The translations under genes were made by a program, and so were the position numbers. A stretch of DNA of 11,713 nt, from positions 1 to 11,713 of the forward strand of contig JASLEN010000336.1 of assembly GCA_030151105.1 (NCBI GenBank), given 5' to 3'. Each line of letters begins with the position of its first letter. Within the stretch, counting starts at the first letter, position 1. The DNA is from Dysgonomonas sp. (GTDB lineage Bacteria > Bacteroidota > Bacteroidia > Bacteroidales > Dysgonomonadaceae). Under the pieces are notes generated by a model. It was not told the origin of the DNA. It worked only from the letters and a program-made list of their open reading frames with translations, and searched no databases. This document shows positions 1 to 7,700 of this stretch, one piece after another.

Positions 1-180
1 GCAAACTTTACTTATGGTTTCCCTGTTGCGGAAGAAAGCTTAGAAAAAGCAAATGTTAAATTGATTACATTGACTAACTACGAGGCAATTTTGGAAGAAG
101 CATTGCGCATCGACTATATTGCAGAAGACGAGTTGGAAACATTGAGAGAGTGGAGAAAGTCTCCAGATACTTGGAAATAA
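1..180 (+). CDS. pyrE: Orotate phosphoribosyltransferase, C-terminal end (5' truncated by window edge)
   Basis: Frame 1 is open from the first base to the TAA at 178-180 and encodes the last 59 residues of a protein. The residues match the C-terminal end of bacterial PyrE: a FTYGFPVAEE segment, then LTNYEAILEEAL and a final helix ending in LREWRKSPDTWK. PyrE joins orotate to PRPP to give orotidine monophosphate in cytosolic UMP synthesis. The PRPP-binding motif lies upstream of the window, so the identification rests on the tail sequence and on the neighbouring genes: pyrE followed by a small SRPBCC gene and argH is a familiar Bacteroidales order. Only 13 bases separate its stop from the next start, which suggests co-transcription. 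Confidence 0.85.
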   Translation, partial: ANFTYGFPVAEESLEKANVKLITLTNYEAILEEALRIDYIAEDELETLREWRKSPDTWK

Positions 181-193
181 CAAGAGTATAACA

Positions 194-637
194 ATGACTG
201 AATTTACAAGTGAAGTAAAAACCATTCCACATGGAGTGGTTGATATATATGCGGTTTTGTCTGACCTGACCAACTTAGAACTGGTGAAGGATAAAATCCC
301 AGCAGATAAGGTTAAAAACTTTTCGTTCGATAGAGACTCATGTACAGTTAATGTTTCTCCTGTGGGTGATGTTAAATTTCAGATAATTGATAGAATTGAA
401 AATGATACTATCAAGTTTCAAGGAATGCAACTACCTATGGAAATCTATATGTGGATTCAGTTGAAGGAATCGGCTGAGAAAGAGACTAAACTGAAATTGA
501 CAATCAAGGCAGATCTCAATGTATTCATCAAACCAATGGTGTCAAAGCCGTTGACAGAGGGAATAGAAAAAGTGGCAGAGATGTTGGCAATGTTTCCTTA
601 CGACGAAATAGTTGCAAAAAGAGCAAATTTAGAATAA
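194..637 (+). CDS. SRPBCC (START-like) family protein of unknown ligand
   Basis: This 147-residue cytosolic protein has no signal peptide or membrane segment. Residues 3-35 form the opening strand and two short helices typical of the SRPBCC/START-like fold (SEVKTIPHGVVDIYAVLSDL). Several beta strands follow (about 41-110), and a long C-terminal helix (about 112-140) would close the hydrophobic pocket. The length is normal for a single-domain member. Such proteins bind small hydrophobic ligands, and some act as cyclases or lipid carriers, but nothing here points to a particular ligand or to catalysis. The gene sits between pyrE and argH with 13-base gaps on both sides, so it is almost certainly translated from the same transcript. 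Start choice: the ATG at 194 is the first in frame after the pyrE stop and has an A-rich upstream stretch. Fold assignment is fairly secure; function is unknown. Confidence 0.75.
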   Translation: MTEFTSEVKTIPHGVVDIYAVLSDLTNLELVKDKIPADKVKNFSFDRDSCTVNVSPVGDVKFQIIDRIENDTIKFQGMQLPMEIYMWIQLKESAEKETKLKLTIKADLNVFIKPMVSKPLTEGIEKVAEMLAMFPYDEIVAKRANLE

Positions 638-650
638 TAGAAAAAGTAGA

Positions 651-1982
651 ATGAAACTTTGGCAAAAATCTACACAAGTAAACAAAGGTGTGGAAATATA
701 TACAGTAGGGCGCGACCGTGAACTTGATGTTCATTTAGCGCCCTTCGATGTTTTAGGCTCTATGGCTCACATTACGATGTTGGAGTCCATTGGTTTATTG
801 ACAAAAGAGGAATTACCTGTTCTGTTGGCTGAGTTGAAAAACATCTATCAAATTGCTATTGATGGCAAATTTGAAATAGAAGAAGGGATAGAGGATGTAC
901 ACTCTCAGGTGGAATTGATGCTCACTCGCAAATTGGGTGACGTGGGCAAAAAAATTCATAGTGGACGTTCGAGAAATGATCAAGTGCTAGTCGATTTAAA
1001 ACTGTTTACAAGAAATGAGATTCATCATCTTGTAGCTTCTACCAATCAATTGATTGATGTACTTCTTTCGCAAAGTAACAAGTATAAAGATGTATTGATG
1101 CCAGGTTATACACACTTGCAAATAGCCATGCCATCATCTTTTGGACTATGGTTTGGAGCCTATGCAGAGAGCTTGGTAGATGATTTACAATTGCTCTTGG
1201 GGGCTTACAAAATTGTCAATCGCAATCCGTTAGGCTCAGCAGCAGGATATGGGTCATCTTTTCCGCTTGATAGACAGATGACTACCGATCTACTCGGCTT
1301 CGACTCCATGAATTATAATGTAGTTTATGCACAGATGGGGCGTGGAAAGATGGAGCGTATCGTAACAACGGCTATCGCTGGCATTGCTGCTACTTTGTCT
1401 AAGTTAGCATTTGATGCTTGTATGTTCACTTCGCAGAATTTCAACTTTATCAAGTTGGCAGATGAATATACAACTGGATCGAGCATTATGCCTCATAAAA
1501 AGAATCCAGATGTATTTGAGCTTACTCGTGCCAAATGCAACAGATTGCAAGCTTTGCCTTCGGAGATAATAATGATTACCAATAATCTTCCATCGGGATA
1601 TTTCCGTGATATGCAGTTGACTAAAGAAATATTTATTCCTGCATTTGAAGAAATAAATGATATTATTTCGATGGTAACACGTATGATGGCTGAGGTTCAG
1701 GTAAATGAGCATATATTGGATGATAATAAATACCTTCACATCTTTAGTGTTGAGGAGGTTAATCGTCTTGTATTAGAAGGAGAGCCTTTCCGTGATGCTT
1801 ATAAGCAAGTGGGTTTAGATATTGAGGCTGGCAAATTTGAACACGACAAAACAGTCAATCATACCCATGAAGGAAGTATTGGCAACTTGTGTAACGATAA
1901 TATTGCTGAATTAAAGCAATCAATCATTAATCAGTTTGGGGCTGAAAAAATAGAGCAAGCCATTGCTCATCTTCTTGCTTAA
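651..1982 (+). CDS. argH: Argininosuccinate lyase (Bacteroidota-type)
   Basis: The product (443 residues) splits argininosuccinate into arginine and fumarate, the last step of arginine synthesis, as a cytosolic homotetramer. Superfamily motifs are clear: HSGRSRNDQV at residues 103-112, PGYTHLQ at 151-157 with the conserved Thr-His pair, and the signature loop GSSIMPHKKNPD at 276-287, which carries the catalytic serine. The first two match ArgH rather than fumarase, aspartase or PurB. The N-terminus reads KLWQKS instead of the common LWGGRF, and the usual SDRD segment is replaced by YAQMGRGKMERI (226-237); I recall the same forms from other Bacteroidota ArgH proteins. The first ATG after the SRPBCC stop is used, 13 bases downstream, behind the A-rich stretch aatagaaaaagtaga. 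Probable operon with pyrE upstream and serB 47 bases downstream. Confidence 0.93.
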   Translation: MKLWQKSTQVNKGVEIYTVGRDRELDVHLAPFDVLGSMAHITMLESIGLLTKEELPVLLAELKNIYQIAIDGKFEIEEGIEDVHSQVELMLTRKLGDVGKKIHSGRSRNDQVLVDLKLFTRNEIHHLVASTNQLIDVLLSQSNKYKDVLMPGYTHLQIAMPSSFGLWFGAYAESLVDDLQLLLGAYKIVNRNPLGSAAGYGSSFPLDRQMTTDLLGFDSMNYNVVYAQMGRGKMERIVTTAIAGIAATLSKLAFDACMFTSQNFNFIKLADEYTTGSSIMPHKKNPDVFELTRAKCNRLQALPSEIIMITNNLPSGYFRDMQLTKEIFIPAFEEINDIISMVTRMMAEVQVNEHILDDNKYLHIFSVEEVNRLVLEGEPFRDAYKQVGLDIEAGKFEHDKTVNHTHEGSIGNLCNDNIAELKQSIINQFGAEKIEQAIAHLLA

Positions 1983-2029
1983 TTTCGATTAAGTAGATTA
2001 TTTAGCTTCGTACATCTAGAGTTTGAGAA

Positions 2030-3304
2030 ATGGAACAAAAGAGCGAAATTATATTAGCCAATCTTTCTGGTGAAGATAAACCAGGGGTGACGGCAGCCAT
2101 GACTGAGGTCTTGGCAAAGCACAAAGCAACTATACTTGACATTGGTCAATCAAATATACATCACACGCTTTCGCTGGCTATCATGTTCGAAGCCGAAAAT
2201 GCTGGAGAGGTGATAAAAGACTTGCTATTCAAAGCTACCGAGATAGGTATTATGGTGCGTTTTAGTCCTATTAGTCTGGAGCGATACGATGATTGGGTAT
2301 GTTTGCAAGGTATTAGAAAACGATATATCGTAACCTTACTAGGGCGAGAATTGCTTCCAGAAGATATCTCGGCGGCAGCAAAAGTGGCTTCTAAGTATAA
2401 AATGAATATCGAGAAGATAACTCGACTAACAGGTCGTGTACCTTTGAATAAAGCCTATCGTCCGAATAGATCTTGTGTTGAACTTGCAATAAGAAGCGAA
2501 CATGAGGTGGATGACGAGCAAAAGGTGAAGGAAGACTTTATGCGATTGGCAACAGAGCAGGGCATTGATATTGCTTTTCAAGAAGAAAGTATGTATCGTC
2601 GGATGCGCCGTTTGGTATGTTTCGATATGGATTCTACACTTATCCAGACAGAAGTGATAGACGAATTGGCAGAGCGTGCAGGAGTAGGGGAGCAAGTAAA
2701 AGCAATTACAGAGGCTGCTATGCGTGGTGAAATTGATTTTTCGGAGAGTTTCAAAAAACGAGTAAGTCTTTTAAAAGGCTTAGACGAATCGGTGATGAAA
2801 GAAATTGCTGAAAACCTACCTATCACAGAAGGAATGGTTCGTTTGATTCGTATCTTGAAAAAGAGTGGCTGCAAGTTGGCAATTCTTTCGGGAGGATTCA
2901 CCTATTTTGGTAATTACCTGCAAGATAAATACGGATTTGATTATGTATATGCCAATGAACTCGAGATAGAAGATGGTAAACTTACTGGAAACTATGTAGG
3001 TGATATTGTTGATGGCAAGCGTAAAGCTGAGTTATTGCGCCTATTGGCTCAAGTAGAAAAGGTTGATATTCGTCAAACAGTGGCTGTAGGTGATGGAGCG
3101 AATGACTTGCCAATGCTCGGAATAGCTGGACTTGGAATTGCTTTTCATGCTAAACCAAAGGTGAAAGCGAATGCAAAACATTCATTGTCAACAGTTGGTT
3201 TAGATGGGGTTCTTTATTTCTTGGGATATAGAGACTCCATGCTTTCTGGTGAGGGTGACTGGGGTATCGGGGAATATTGTGCGTTGAGAGAGCGAAATAA
3301 ATAA
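2030..3304 (+). CDS. serB: Phosphoserine phosphatase with N-terminal ACT domains
   Basis: This 424-residue cytosolic enzyme hydrolyses O-phosphoserine to serine, the last step of the phosphorylated serine pathway. Residues about 6-80 form an ACT-like amino-acid-sensing domain that starts ANLSGEDKPGVTAAM; a second ACT-like region covers about 98-182. The HAD phosphatase domain follows: motif I FDMDSTLI at 198-205 (nucleophile D199, acid/base D201), E208 in the cap-linked segment, motif II Ser in LSGGF at 286-290, the motif III lysine near K330 in DGKRKAE, and motif IV GDGANDLPM at 354-362. All catalytic residues are present. The ACT part suggests allosteric control by an amino acid, probably serine, but that is inferred from the family. 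It lies 47 bases after argH with no visible terminator between them, so shared transcription is likely. Confidence 0.93.
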   Translation: MEQKSEIILANLSGEDKPGVTAAMTEVLAKHKATILDIGQSNIHHTLSLAIMFEAENAGEVIKDLLFKATEIGIMVRFSPISLERYDDWVCLQGIRKRYIVTLLGRELLPEDISAAAKVASKYKMNIEKITRLTGRVPLNKAYRPNRSCVELAIRSEHEVDDEQKVKEDFMRLATEQGIDIAFQEESMYRRMRRLVCFDMDSTLIQTEVIDELAERAGVGEQVKAITEAAMRGEIDFSESFKKRVSLLKGLDESVMKEIAENLPITEGMVRLIRILKKSGCKLAILSGGFTYFGNYLQDKYGFDYVYANELEIEDGKLTGNYVGDIVDGKRKAELLRLLAQVEKVDIRQTVAVGDGANDLPMLGIAGLGIAFHAKPKVKANAKHSLSTVGLDGVLYFLGYRDSMLSGEGDWGIGEYCALRERNK

Positions 3305-3325
3305 AAACTATGAGAAATAATCATA

Positions 3326-3340
3326 ATAGATTCTATTTAT
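3326..3340 (+). repeat. Upstream copy of 15-base dps repeat (palindromic core)
   Basis: The sequence atagattctatttat is identical to 3379-3393, 53 bases away, which is close to five helical turns. Its core ATAGA-T-TCTAT is a perfect 5+5 inverted repeat. In this copy the symmetry extends further: tcataatagA against the complement of tctatttatga, with one base of slip. It lies between serB and dps. A regulator operator is the natural reading, but no known box fits exactly: it has ATAG-N3-CTAT, while OxyR sites have N7 spacing. Confidence 0.55.
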
Positions 3341-3378
3341 GATCAATCTAGTATTATAGCTGTTATCTTTGGTTGTTG

Positions 3379-3393
3379 ATAGATTCTATTTAT
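3379..3393 (+). repeat. Promoter-proximal copy of 15-base dps repeat
   Basis: This is an exact second copy of the 3326-3340 sequence with the same ATAGA-T-TCTAT palindrome. Its right end touches the candidate -33 TTG of the dps promoter at 3393-3395, a position typical for an activator that contacts RNA polymerase or a repressor that blocks it. The protein that binds it cannot be told from sequence. Regulation by peroxide or iron would suit a Dps gene. Confidence 0.55.
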
Positions 3394-3423
3394 TGTTTTT
3401 GTTGTTTTAATTGATTATCTTTA
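3393..3423 (+). promoter_or_regulatory. Candidate dps promoter (Bacteroidota -33/-7 type)
   Basis: TTG at 3393-3395 is followed by exactly 20 bases and then TATCTTTA at 3416-3423. This matches the Bacteroidota primary sigma pattern TTG-N19-21-TAnnTTTG except for the last base. Transcription would start near 3430, giving a leader of about 30 bases with the A-rich stretch aataaaaaacaatt before the ATG. A perfect TATCTTTG also occurs at 3364-3371 but has no TTG at the right distance. Confidence 0.45.
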
Positions 3424-3461
3424 TGAAAGATTAATAACTAATCAATAAATAAAAAACAATT

Positions 3462-3938
3462 ATGAAAACATTAGACATTATTGGATTGGATGCTCAAGTA
3501 GCACAAAAAACAGTTAAAGAGTTACAACAACTATTAGCAGATTTTCATGTATTCTATATGAATGCTCGTGGCTATCATTGGAATATCAAAGGTAGTCAGT
3601 TCTTTGCCCTTCATGAGGAATTTGAAAGTATTTATACAGAACTTGCAGATCAAATAGATGAAGTAGCTGAACGTATCTTGACTTTGGGTGGTGTACCTGA
3701 AAATCAATTTAGCAAGTACTTACAAATCTCTAAGGTAAAAGAAGTTGGCGAAGTAAATTGCCCAATAGAAGCAGTTGAAGGTGTTCTTGCTGCGTACAAA
3801 GTAGTAATTGCGCAAGAGAGAATTGTAGCTGAAGTAGCAGGTGACGATGATGTAACTGCTGACTTGATGACTGAATACTTGACAGAGCAAGAGAAAAAAG
3901 TATGGATGCTAGTGTCTTATTTGCAAAAAGCACAATAA
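3462..3938 (+). CDS. dps: Dps family DNA-protection / ferritin-like protein
   Basis: This 158-residue protein has the usual Dps length. Dps assembles into 12-mers that oxidise Fe(II) with peroxide and store the iron, protecting DNA in stress and stationary phase. The inter-subunit ferroxidase site can be read by spacing: H39 in GYHWNIKG, H51 in FFALHEEFE, an acidic residue at E55 (Asp in E. coli Dps), D66 and E70 in DQIDEVAER. The four-helix ferritin-like pattern fills most of the chain. The N-terminus is short (MKTLDIIGLD) and lacks the Lys-rich DNA-binding tail of E. coli Dps, so direct DNA binding is uncertain. The gene stands alone between its own promoter region, with paired palindromic repeats, and a strong terminator. 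In Bacteroides, dps is known to be induced by oxidative stress; that this copy behaves the same way is inference. Confidence 0.92.
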   Translation: MKTLDIIGLDAQVAQKTVKELQQLLADFHVFYMNARGYHWNIKGSQFFALHEEFESIYTELADQIDEVAERILTLGGVPENQFSKYLQISKVKEVGEVNCPIEAVEGVLAAYKVVIAQERIVAEVAGDDDVTADLMTEYLTEQEKKVWMLVSYLQKAQ

Positions 3939-3958
3939 ATTGAACTAGCTCATTAAAA

Positions 3959-3991
3959 TAAAAAGGCGAATCTTAACGATTCGCCTTTTTA
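3959..3991. terminator. Two-way intrinsic terminator between dps and putA
   Basis: A perfect 14-base-pair stem (taaaaaggcgaatc against gattcgccttttta) encloses the 5-base loop ttaac at 3973-3977. The stem base is A-rich on one side and T-rich on the other, so it has a U run on both strands. It lies 20 bases after the dps stop and about 10 bases after the putA stop, so it should end both converging transcripts. Confidence 0.92.
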
Positions 3992-4001
3992 TTTTTAATT
4001 A

Positions 4002-7000
4002 TTATTCTTGTCCAAATACACTTCCATACCTATGGTACTCATGTGTAATGCTTTGTTCTTTCAGATAGTGTAATAGTTCCAATCTGCCCTCTACCAAAGG
4101 TGGCTGATTGGCAATATGTAATCCTAATTCCGCAGCCGTTTTGTAGAAGTTATCAGAGAAATGAGGTGTACAAGTCCTTATTCTATCATAGTTGATCATG
4201 CTATCCAGAAAGGATGTCTTATCATCAAAGCGCAACGTGATATTATCTAGTATTTTAGAAGCCTTTTCCAATATAGAAAGCTTAGTATCTTTAGAACCTA
4301 CACTAACTGTTAACGGAGTTTTAGCCGTACTTGATGCTAACATTATGATTAGAACATCTACGATATTATCACTTTCGAGAACTCGCAATGCACAATTTTT
4401 GAGCGCAAGATATCGGAATGTATTTTTCTCCCCATTTAGCTTTTGAGTCAATCGTTCCAATGAGAATTCCTCTTGCCAAGCCTTTGCTATACTCTTATAG
4501 GCATAGTTTAATCGGTTTTTGTCTTTTTCTTCGATCAATAAATTAGCAAGAGCGTGATTCGATTCATTGGTCTCCGCTATTTCTTTCTCTGCAAATTCAA
4601 CAAAGCATGAAACGTAATTTACTCCTCCTGCCTTTATTCCTCCCCCAAATGCAGAGCGCTTCATACCTCCAAATGGTTGACGATCAACAATTGCTCCTGT
4701 AATTCCTCTATTAATATATAAGTTTCCTGCCTCGATTTTGCTTTTCCACAATGCAATCTCATTTTCGTCAAGGCTTTGAAGTCCAGATGTTAATCCATAT
4801 TCTGAAGAGTTTACAATCTTAATACCCTCCTCCAAACTATTTATGCAGACAACAGCAAGTAAGGGTGCAAATAATTCATTTTTGAAGGTATAGCTATTGG
4901 GCTTAACTCCCCATTTGACAGAAGGCTTTAAGATGTATTTTTTTTCATCTACAAATTCGGGTTCTACTAGCCATGATTCTCCTTGCTCTAAATGCTCTAT
5001 TGCATACAGTAATTTATCATTCTGATTGGTAATCATTGGCCCCACAATGTTAATTCCATTCCAAACACTTCCCGTTCTAATACTTGTTACAGCATCTTTC
5101 AACTTATTCTTAAATGCTTCATCGTAGTAAATACCTTTCTCAACAAGGAGGAGAGAACAAGCGGAACATTTTTGTCCTGCATTTCCAAAAGCAGATGCTA
5201 CAATATTTAGTATTGCATGATCTTGATCTCCACTTTCTGTCAAAATAATAGCATTCTTTCCTCCAGTTTCAGCAGATAGAGGTGTACGTGGACTGGCTTT
5301 CAGCAAGTCGAATGCAGTATCTGTTCCTCCTGTTAGAATAGTATGTTTGATATTTGGATGACTTGTCAAATAGCTTAAAGACTGTCTGTCAGCAGTACAA
5401 ACCACTTGGAAAGCCTCTTTAGGAACACCAGCATCCCAAAAGCATTTTGCAAACTCCCAAGCTATGGGCATGGCTACAGTTGCAGGTTTCAGAATTACTG
5501 TATTGCCCGAGGCAAGAGCTGCTGCAACTCCTCCTACGGGGATTGCAAGTGGGAAGTTCCAAGGAGAAATGACCAAAATAGTCCCTTTGGCTTTGTGAGA
5601 AACTGTATTAAATTCTTCAAATTTCTTCATTGAAAGAGGGTAAAATCTAGCAAAATCTATTGCTTCCGAAACTTCTACATCTCCTTCCATAAATGCTTTT
5701 CCTGTAATTGCAGCCATGCAGCCTAAGAGTTCGCCACGTTTGTTTGCTAAATTTGTAGCTACTTGGTGAAGAATCTCTGTGCGTTTGGCTAAATCTAAGT
5801 TCCGCCAGCCAGACTTGTCTGCTTCTGCTATTTCTACTATTTCTTTAACTTGGTCTAAACTAGATAAATTAACTTCACAAAACGTTACTTTATCGTCTCT
5901 GCTTCGGTCATGATATTTCCGCTTATTCTCAGTCAGCTCCTCTCTGTCACCTATTTGAACAGGAACGACAAAGTTTTGATCTGTGACTTCAGATTTCCAT
6001 TTCTTTAGAATATCTAAAGCCCATTTCCTATTTGCAGAAAGATCTATATCTGTATCAGGTTCATTCTTAAATGTATCAATCGAAAGATGAACTGCTGGCT
6101 CCAGTCTATTTTGAGTTCTGTTGGCTTTCGCTTGCAGTGCTTGTTTTCTATTATCTGCTTCAATGAATTGATTCTTAAGGAAGTCCCATTCTTTACTATC
6201 TACTTTGAGGTCGAAAGTGTAGGTCAAGAAGTTGTCTTTTCCTGTATTTTCATCAAGTCTTCTAACTAGATAAGACACAGCGTTTAAGAAGTTCTCTTTT
6301 CTGACAACAGGGGTGTAGAGAATGATTTGCTTCTCCATCTTGCGCAGCACCCTTGGTAAGTTGTTAGCCATACCTTCCAACATTTCGAAGGTGACGTGGT
6401 CTTGGACTCCATTTTTTTCGCTCAATAGGTATGCGTATCCAATGGTGAAGAAATTGTGAGAAGCAACGCCAATATGCAGAGCCTCTGCATTTTCAGGTTG
6501 CATCGCAATGTCTAGTATGCGCATATAATTGGCATCTACATCTACTTTGGTAGAGAAAATTGGAGACAGCCAACCTCTGAGTGACGAAATAATGCTCTCC
6601 ATCTGTAAGTTAGCTCCTTTTACCAATCGGAACTTTAATGGAGCACCACCATCTGCATAGCGATTCTTTGCAAACTTGAGTAGCTTTTCAAGTAGTAGTG
6701 CTCCATCAGGGAGGTAGGCCTGTATTACTATACCTGCTGTATAATTCTTGAATTGAGGCATCGAAAGCACAGTCGTAAACACATCTAGTGTAATTTCTGT
6801 GTCTTTGTATTCCTCCATATCTAGGTTTACAAATTTGGGCGTACTTTTTCCTTCATGATTGATGTATGGATAATCAATTGCTTGTTGGAAAATATTAGCA
6901 ACCAATTTGCAAAGTTCTTCTTTGTTTTGCGCATAGCCCAACGAGCGAATTTGCGCATAAATTCCAGATAATTTAATAGAAATATAATTGATATCTGGTT

Positions 7001-7505
7001 CTTTCAACGCTTCTAAATAGTGCTGATATCTATTCGCTGCTTCTTGATCACCTAAAACAACTTCGCCCAAGAGGTTTACATTTTGCCCAATCTTAGCATC
7101 CCATCTTTTCTTCAAGTGATTAGTCAATGCTGGACGTTCTTCGGGGATAATAATTTTGTCAGTTTCTTGCCTCAATCTGCTCTTGAAAAGAGGGATGGCA
7201 ATAGGGTGAAAGTGATATCCAAAACTAGTGAATAGCTTCAGCTGAAACTGATCGAATGGACTGAAGAAATCGGGCACACCATATTCCTCAATCAAAAGTT
7301 TCATACGATTAGAGAGCTTCTTATCATTTCTAATTTGAGATGACTCATCAAGCATTTTGGAGAGAAGTGTTTTATTGTCAGGGTTCTGAACAAGCGAAGC
7401 AAACTTCTTTTGTTCTTTTACCTCTGTCTGTGTCAACTCTGCATTAGCTCTTGCCTGAAACTGTTTAGCCCACTCTATAACTTCTGCTGTAGCTATTTTA
7501 TTCAT
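4002..7505 (-). CDS. putA: Bifunctional proline dehydrogenase / glutamate-semialdehyde dehydrogenase, type B
   Basis: This 1167-residue enzyme oxidises proline to glutamate in two steps, with FAD and then NAD, passing the intermediate between sites. The FAD-binding proline dehydrogenase barrel covers about 140-430: NLLGEVVLG 144-152, GIVIQAYLPD 258-267, RLVKGANL 293-300, and the substrate-binding Arg pair R415-R416 in YLVRRLDENT. The aldehyde dehydrogenase part spans about 500-970: SPWNFPL with N650, LKPA with K673, ETGGKN with E746, and catalytic C780 in GQKCSA. Residues about 980-1167 form an extra C-terminal domain ending in EQSITHEYHRYGS, as in longer PutA proteins. The N-terminal ribbon-helix-helix repressor domain of E. 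coli PutA is absent, so this is a type B form and probably not self-regulating. Electrons from proline would enter the quinone pool at the membrane. No clear promoter was found upstream. Confidence 0.95.
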   Translation of the reverse strand: MNKIATAEVIEWAKQFQARANAELTQTEVKEQKKFASLVQNPDNKTLLSKMLDESSQIRNDKKLSNRMKLLIEEYGVPDFFSPFDQFQLKLFTSFGYHFHPIAIPLFKSRLRQETDKIIIPEERPALTNHLKKRWDAKIGQNVNLLGEVVLGDQEAANRYQHYLEALKEPDINYISIKLSGIYAQIRSLGYAQNKEELCKLVANIFQQAIDYPYINHEGKSTPKFVNLDMEEYKDTEITLDVFTTVLSMPQFKNYTAGIVIQAYLPDGALLLEKLLKFAKNRYADGGAPLKFRLVKGANLQMESIISSLRGWLSPIFSTKVDVDANYMRILDIAMQPENAEALHIGVASHNFFTIGYAYLLSEKNGVQDHVTFEMLEGMANNLPRVLRKMEKQIILYTPVVRKENFLNAVSYLVRRLDENTGKDNFLTYTFDLKVDSKEWDFLKNQFIEADNRKQALQAKANRTQNRLEPAVHLSIDTFKNEPDTDIDLSANRKWALDILKKWKSEVTDQNFVVPVQIGDREELTENKRKYHDRSRDDKVTFCEVNLSSLDQVKEIVEIAEADKSGWRNLDLAKRTEILHQVATNLANKRGELLGCMAAITGKAFMEGDVEVSEAIDFARFYPLSMKKFEEFNTVSHKAKGTILVISPWNFPLAIPVGGVAAALASGNTVILKPATVAMPIAWEFAKCFWDAGVPKEAFQVVCTADRQSLSYLTSHPNIKHTILTGGTDTAFDLLKASPRTPLSAETGGKNAIILTESGDQDHAILNIVASAFGNAGQKCSACSLLLVEKGIYYDEAFKNKLKDAVTSIRTGSVWNGINIVGPMITNQNDKLLYAIEHLEQGESWLVEPEFVDEKKYILKPSVKWGVKPNSYTFKNELFAPLLAVVCINSLEEGIKIVNSSEYGLTSGLQSLDENEIALWKSKIEAGNLYINRGITGAIVDRQPFGGMKRSAFGGGIKAGGVNYVSCFVEFAEKEIAETNESNHALANLLIEEKDKNRLNYAYKSIAKAWQEEFSLERLTQKLNGEKNTFRYLALKNCALRVLESDNIVDVLIIMLASSTAKTPLTVSVGSKDTKLSILEKASKILDNITLRFDDKTSFLDSMINYDRIRTCTPHFSDNFYKTAAELGLHIANQPPLVEGRLELLHYLKEQSITHEYHRYGSVFGQE

Positions 7506-7627
7506 AGTCTAGTTTTATATCTAAAAATTTGTTATCAAAATATTCTATAAGCAATATACTAGAAATAAATGAGAGTTCTATGTATAATGTTTTCTAACAT
7601 AATTAAGTCTGGCTGAATCTAACTTTT

Positions 7628-7667
7628 ACAAAAAAAGAAAGAGCGCTGTTCTTGCCGAACAACGCTC
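7628..7667 (-). terminator. Intrinsic terminator downstream of the FISUMP gene
   Basis: The stem gagcgctgttc (7641-7651) pairs with gaacaacgctc (7657-7667) with one internal C-A mismatch; the loop is ttgcc. On the - strand it is followed by a TTTCTTTTTTT run (7630-7640). It lies 33 bases after the FISUMP stop codon and separates that gene from putA. A shorter T run (ctcatttttt) on the other strand adds weak two-way potential, although no + strand gene is known to end here. Confidence 0.85.
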
Positions 7668-7700
7668 CTCATTTTTTAACTAAAAAAATAGGTGTATATT

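Noticed and set aside
1404..1739. 111-residue open frame on the - strand inside argH
   Set aside because: It lies wholly inside a well-supported gene, is rich in Ile, His, Cys and Tyr in an antisense-like pattern, and has no recognisable domain. The same applies to the other antisense frames inside serB, putA, the FISUMP gene and the ABC-F gene.
3364..3371. Perfect TATCTTTG -7 box upstream of dps
   Set aside because: There is no TTG at 19-21 bases upstream, and the start would leave a leader of about 85 bases that reads through the second repeat. The TTG-N20-TATCTTTA pair at 3393-3423 fits better.
3326..3393. OxyR, PerR or Fur box at dps
   Set aside because: ATAG and CTAT halves occur, but with 3 bases between them and not 7, and the 7-1-7 comparison with PerR/Fur boxes gives several mismatches. 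I record the repeats without naming a regulator.
7506..7627. putA promoter
   Set aside because: On the - strand a TATTTTG (about 7534-7540) resembles a -7 box but is one base short of TAnnTTTG, and no TTG lies at the right distance. Not strong enough to annotate.
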